A stretch of 8,010 bases of DNA from an uncultured Rhodopirellula sp. GTDB lineage: Bacteria; Planctomycetota; Planctomycetia; Pirellulales; Pirellulaceae. Positions 6,099 to 8,010 of the stretch are shown in pieces. Positions within the stretch are counted from its first letter, which is position 1. The number at the start of each line of letters is the position of its first letter. The notes under the pieces were generated by a model. That model worked only from the letters and a program-made list of their open reading frames with translations. It was not told the origin of the DNA and did no database searches. The DNA lies in assembly GCA_913061385.1 (NCBI GenBank), contig CAJXTM010000132.1, positions 1-8,010 of the forward strand, written 5' to 3'. A program made the position numbers and the translations under genes.

Positions 6099-7250
6099 AT
6101 GAAGTTTGTGCAGTTGGTACTGAGTTGTTGGTTGATTACCTGGTCTGCAAGCACTCAGGCCGAGCGACCTTTTGTCGTCATCCACCAACAGGGAGATGAC
6201 GATTGCCACACGTTTCGGATACCCGCGATCGCGGTCACCAATGATGGGACGCTGTTAGCGGTGTACGATATGCGATATCGCAGTCGCCGAGATTTGCAGG
6301 GGCACATGGATATTGGGCTGTCTCGTTCCACTGATGGCGGAAAAACGTGGGAGAAGCCGCGTCCGATCATGGACATGGGAACGTTTGGTGGTTTGGCAGA
6401 GGATCTTAATGGGTGCTCCGATCCTAATATCCTTGTGGACAAGGAAACAGGTGAGGTTTTTGTCAGTGCTGTGTGGACTCATGGAAAGCCCGGCACACAC
6501 CAGTGGCGAGATCGGGGTTCAGAGCCCGGATTGAAACTGAGTCAATCTTCACAGTTCATGATGGTGAAGTCAAAAGACGATGGGAAGAGTTGGAGTAAGC
6601 CGGAGAATTGGACTGCGCAACTCAAGAATCCAGCCTGGTATCTGTTTGCGCCCGCTCCCGGAAATGGAATCACACTGAGAGACGGAGTGTTGGTGATGCC
6701 AACCCAAGGGCGTGACGAAAACGGCTCGCCATTTTCAAACCTGATGTGGAGCAAGGATCACGGTAAGTCATGGACGCTTTCCAGTGCGGCGCGATCTGAT
6801 ACCAGCGAGTGTGCTGTTGCCGAATTGTCGGACGGTCGCTTGATGCTGAATATCCGTGACAATCGAAATCGAAGTGATAAAAGCGAAACGAATGGCCGTG
6901 CAGTGAGCGTGACTGGCAATCGAGGGGCGTCATGGAAAGTCCATTCCTCGGACCACCGTAGCCTCCCCGAACCCGTGTGCATGGCCAGTTTGATTTCTCA
7001 CCAACTCGCCGATGGACGCACTGTTCTGTTCTTCTCCAATCCGCGGAGTAAATCGAAACGGAAAAAAATGACGGTGCAGATGAGTCTGGATGATGGAAAA
7101 ACCTGGACCAAACAGATCCTTTTGGACGAGGACGGGGGAGCCTACAGTTCATTGGTGATGGTGGACGGTCAGACCTTGGGAATCCTGTACGAATCATCAC
7201 GGGCAGATATGGTGTTTCAGACGATTCAGCTTCGAGAGTTTGGGCTGTGA
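6099..7250 (+). CDS. Exported sialidase (exo-alpha-sialidase, BNR/Asp-box, GH33-like)
   Basis: This 383-residue protein matches a single-domain six-bladed-propeller sialidase, which removes terminal sialic acids from glycans. Residues 1-21 are a signal peptide, cleaved about STQA before ERPF. Family marks are FRIP (R40, first of the Arg triad) and five Asp-box-like repeats: SRSTDGGKTW, SKDDGKSW, SKDHGKSW, a degenerate VTGNRGASW, and SLDDGKTW. By spacing, the catalytic residues are D65 as acid/base, E237 (SECAVAEL), R253 (LNIRD, 16 residues after E237 as in characterised bacterial sialidases), R316 (FSNPRS) and Y349 (GGAYSSL). All are present, so an active enzyme is likely. True sialic acid specificity is not certain, since related planctomycete proteins may act on other acidic sugars. 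It is divergent from the sulfatase, which fits joint attack on sulfated, acidic extracellular glycans. Confidence 0.93.
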   Translation: MKFVQLVLSCWLITWSASTQAERPFVVIHQQGDDDCHTFRIPAIAVTNDGTLLAVYDMRYRSRRDLQGHMDIGLSRSTDGGKTWEKPRPIMDMGTFGGLAEDLNGCSDPNILVDKETGEVFVSAVWTHGKPGTHQWRDRGSEPGLKLSQSSQFMMVKSKDDGKSWSKPENWTAQLKNPAWYLFAPAPGNGITLRDGVLVMPTQGRDENGSPFSNLMWSKDHGKSWTLSSAARSDTSECAVAELSDGRLMLNIRDNRNRSDKSETNGRAVSVTGNRGASWKVHSSDHRSLPEPVCMASLISHQLADGRTVLFFSNPRSKSKRKKMTVQMSLDDGKTWTKQILLDEDGGAYSSLVMVDGQTLGILYESSRADMVFQTIQLREFGL

Positions 7251-7267
7251 TGCACCGTGCGATTTGA

Positions 7268-7297
7268 TGCGGTCGTTCGGCATGCACCATGACCGCG
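7268..7297. terminator. Candidate hairpin between convergent sialidase and EEP genes
   Basis: GCGGTC (7269-7274) pairs with GACCGC (7291-7296); two G-T pairs and one T-A pair extend this to 9 bp around a 12-nt loop that itself contains the palindrome GCATGC. It begins 18 nt after the sialidase stop, in a 97-nt convergent spacer, where a two-way terminator is expected. No T-tract follows on either strand, so it is not a classical intrinsic terminator. Confidence 0.35.
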
Positions 7298-7347
7298 AGT
7301 CGCTCAGTGTGCATACGAGGTCAGGACATTGGGGATGGTTGCGCAGT

Positions 7348-7962
7348 TCATTGCTTTGGCGATAGGCGAACTTCGGCGCTGACGGGGGAGTGATCTGATG
7401 GATAGCGCCCATCCCGTTCTGTTCGGATGATCTTTGCGCTGATCACTTCCGCGTTTGCCTGCACAAATACGTAATCGATTTTCTTGCCGTCTGCACGACC
7501 TTCAAATCCACCGCCCGTACCAACAGATTTTTTCTCTGGGTGCAGTTTTCGAAAGGTATCGATCAGTGCAATTGGGCTATCAGTTAGAGTCGGGTTTTTG
7601 TCTTTGATGTACAGAATTACTGGGTTGTCTTCATCGGCATTGAAGTCACCCGTGAGTAGAAATGGGTTCTTGTGCGCTCGATCGTTGATGCGTTTTGCAA
7701 TCAGTTGTGCTGATTTCAGGCGAGCGTTCTGGGATTGGTGGTCGAAGTGGGTGTTGTAAACGTAGAAGCACTGATTTGTGTTCTTGTCTTTCAGTCGAAC
7801 CCAGGTGCAAATTCTCAAGTAACGGTTGCCCCAATGCCGGGATTTTACCTCAGGTGTGTCTGATAACCAAAACGTACCTGAATCCAACGCACTGAAGCGG
7901 TTGCCACAATAAAGGATCGCTGAATATTCGCCCTTCTTGTCGCCGTCCCGCCCTTCTCCGAC
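7348..7962 (-). CDS. Endonuclease/exonuclease/phosphatase (EEP) family protein, 5'-truncated by the contig end
   Basis: The genomic part encodes the C-terminal 204 residues of an EEP-fold metal-dependent phosphoesterase. The start lies beyond the contig, and the apparent initiating MYKRQ is translated adapter; genomic coding begins at V (7962-7960). Numbering from that V, the conserved blocks are NTHFDHQ (N70, H72), TGDFNADEDN (D106, N108), GKKIDYVFV (D163) and YPSDHSPV (D190, H191), which cover the later metal-binding and catalytic residues. About 70-80 N-terminal residues are missing, including the usual metal-binding Glu and any signal peptide. The segment GEYSAILY...LDSGTFWLSDTPE is typical of a bacterial subgroup, often annotated endonuclease/exonuclease/phosphatase, whose substrate is not defined; nucleic acid, phospholipid and inositol phosphate are all seen in the wider fold. 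It converges with the sialidase gene. Confidence 0.92.
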   Translation of the reverse strand, partial: VGEGRDGDKKGEYSAILYCGNRFSALDSGTFWLSDTPEVKSRHWGNRYLRICTWVRLKDKNTNQCFYVYNTHFDHQSQNARLKSAQLIAKRINDRAHKNPFLLTGDFNADEDNPVILYIKDKNPTLTDSPIALIDTFRKLHPEKKSVGTGGGFEGRADGKKIDYVFVQANAEVISAKIIRTERDGRYPSDHSPVSAEVRLSPKQ

Positions 7963-8010
7963 CTGTCTCTTATACACATCTCCGAGCCCACGAGACCGAG
8001 GCTGATCTCG
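7963..8010 (-). other. Nextera i7 adapter contamination (right end)
   Basis: This is the reverse complement of the left adapter: mosaic end CTGTCTCTTATACACATCT at 7963-7981, linker CCGAGCCCACGAGAC at 7982-7996, index CGAGGCTG at 7997-8004, then ATCTCG of the P7 oligo. It carries the same index as the left end. Genomic sequence ends at 7962, truncating the EEP gene and creating the false N-terminus MYKRQ. Confidence 0.98.

Noticed and set aside
6099..6128. Sialidase as a lipoprotein via VLSC at residues 7-10
   Set aside because: The Cys comes too early for a lipoprotein signal, and a normal signal peptidase I site (STQA before ERP) follows.
7963..7977. ATG start and MYKRQ N-terminus for the EEP protein
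   Set aside because: These five codons lie entirely in the adapter. The real gene start is off the contig.
1..8010. Inverted terminal repeats suggesting a Tn5-like transposon or linear element
   Set aside because: The repeat is the commercial Nextera adapter with linker and index, not only the 19-nt mosaic end, and there is no transposase in between.

Overview
The window looks like one complete short contig, probably from a member of the Planctomycetota and most likely a Pirellulaceae-type bacterium of moderate GC. The main reason is gene content. A cytochrome-like PSCyt1/DUF1549/DUF1553 protein sits directly upstream of a Tat-exported DUF1501 protein, a pairing that is strongly expanded in planctomycetes. 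Around it lie an exported S1 sulfatase, an exported BNR/Asp-box sialidase, a phytanoyl-CoA dioxygenase-family oxygenase and an endonuclease/exonuclease/phosphatase (EEP) protein. Genus and habitat cannot be fixed from sequence alone.

Both ends are sequencing adapter, not biology. Bases 1-47 and 7963-8010 are the Illumina Nextera i7-side adapter (index, linker and Tn5 mosaic end) in opposite orientations. The genomic insert is therefore 48-7962. The two terminal genes are cut there, and naive translation adds false residues to them (LLYTSPSPRDRG at one end, MYKRQ at the other).

Layout, left to right: a truncated DUF1501 gene (48-244, minus) lies 6 nt downstream of the PSCyt1/DUF1549/DUF1553 gene (251-2701, minus), as in an operon. 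A 173-nt divergent spacer carries a long imperfect hairpin (2742-2784). Next are the PhyH-type oxygenase (2875-3681, plus) and a small two-helix membrane protein (3909-4166, plus), separated by a spacer with a 23-nt-period repeat. The sulfatase (4183-5688, minus) converges on the small protein gene with a 16-nt gap. A 410-nt divergent region with a second bulged inverted repeat separates it from the sialidase (6099-7250, plus). A hairpin lies in the 97-nt convergent spacer before the truncated EEP gene (7348-7962, minus).

The divergent sulfatase and sialidase would suit removal of sulfate and terminal acidic sugars from extracellular glycans. The PSCyt1/DUF1501 pair belongs to large planctomycete families whose biochemical role is still poorly defined. 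I see no tRNA, rRNA, CRISPR array, insertion sequence, phage gene or defence system, and nothing that convincingly forms a new system. The best points for a second look are a variant sulfatase active-site motif (CTCSR instead of CxPxR), an in-frame 15-nt tandem repeat forming the signal-peptide core of the cytochrome-like protein, and two bulged inverted repeats in the two divergent promoter regions.
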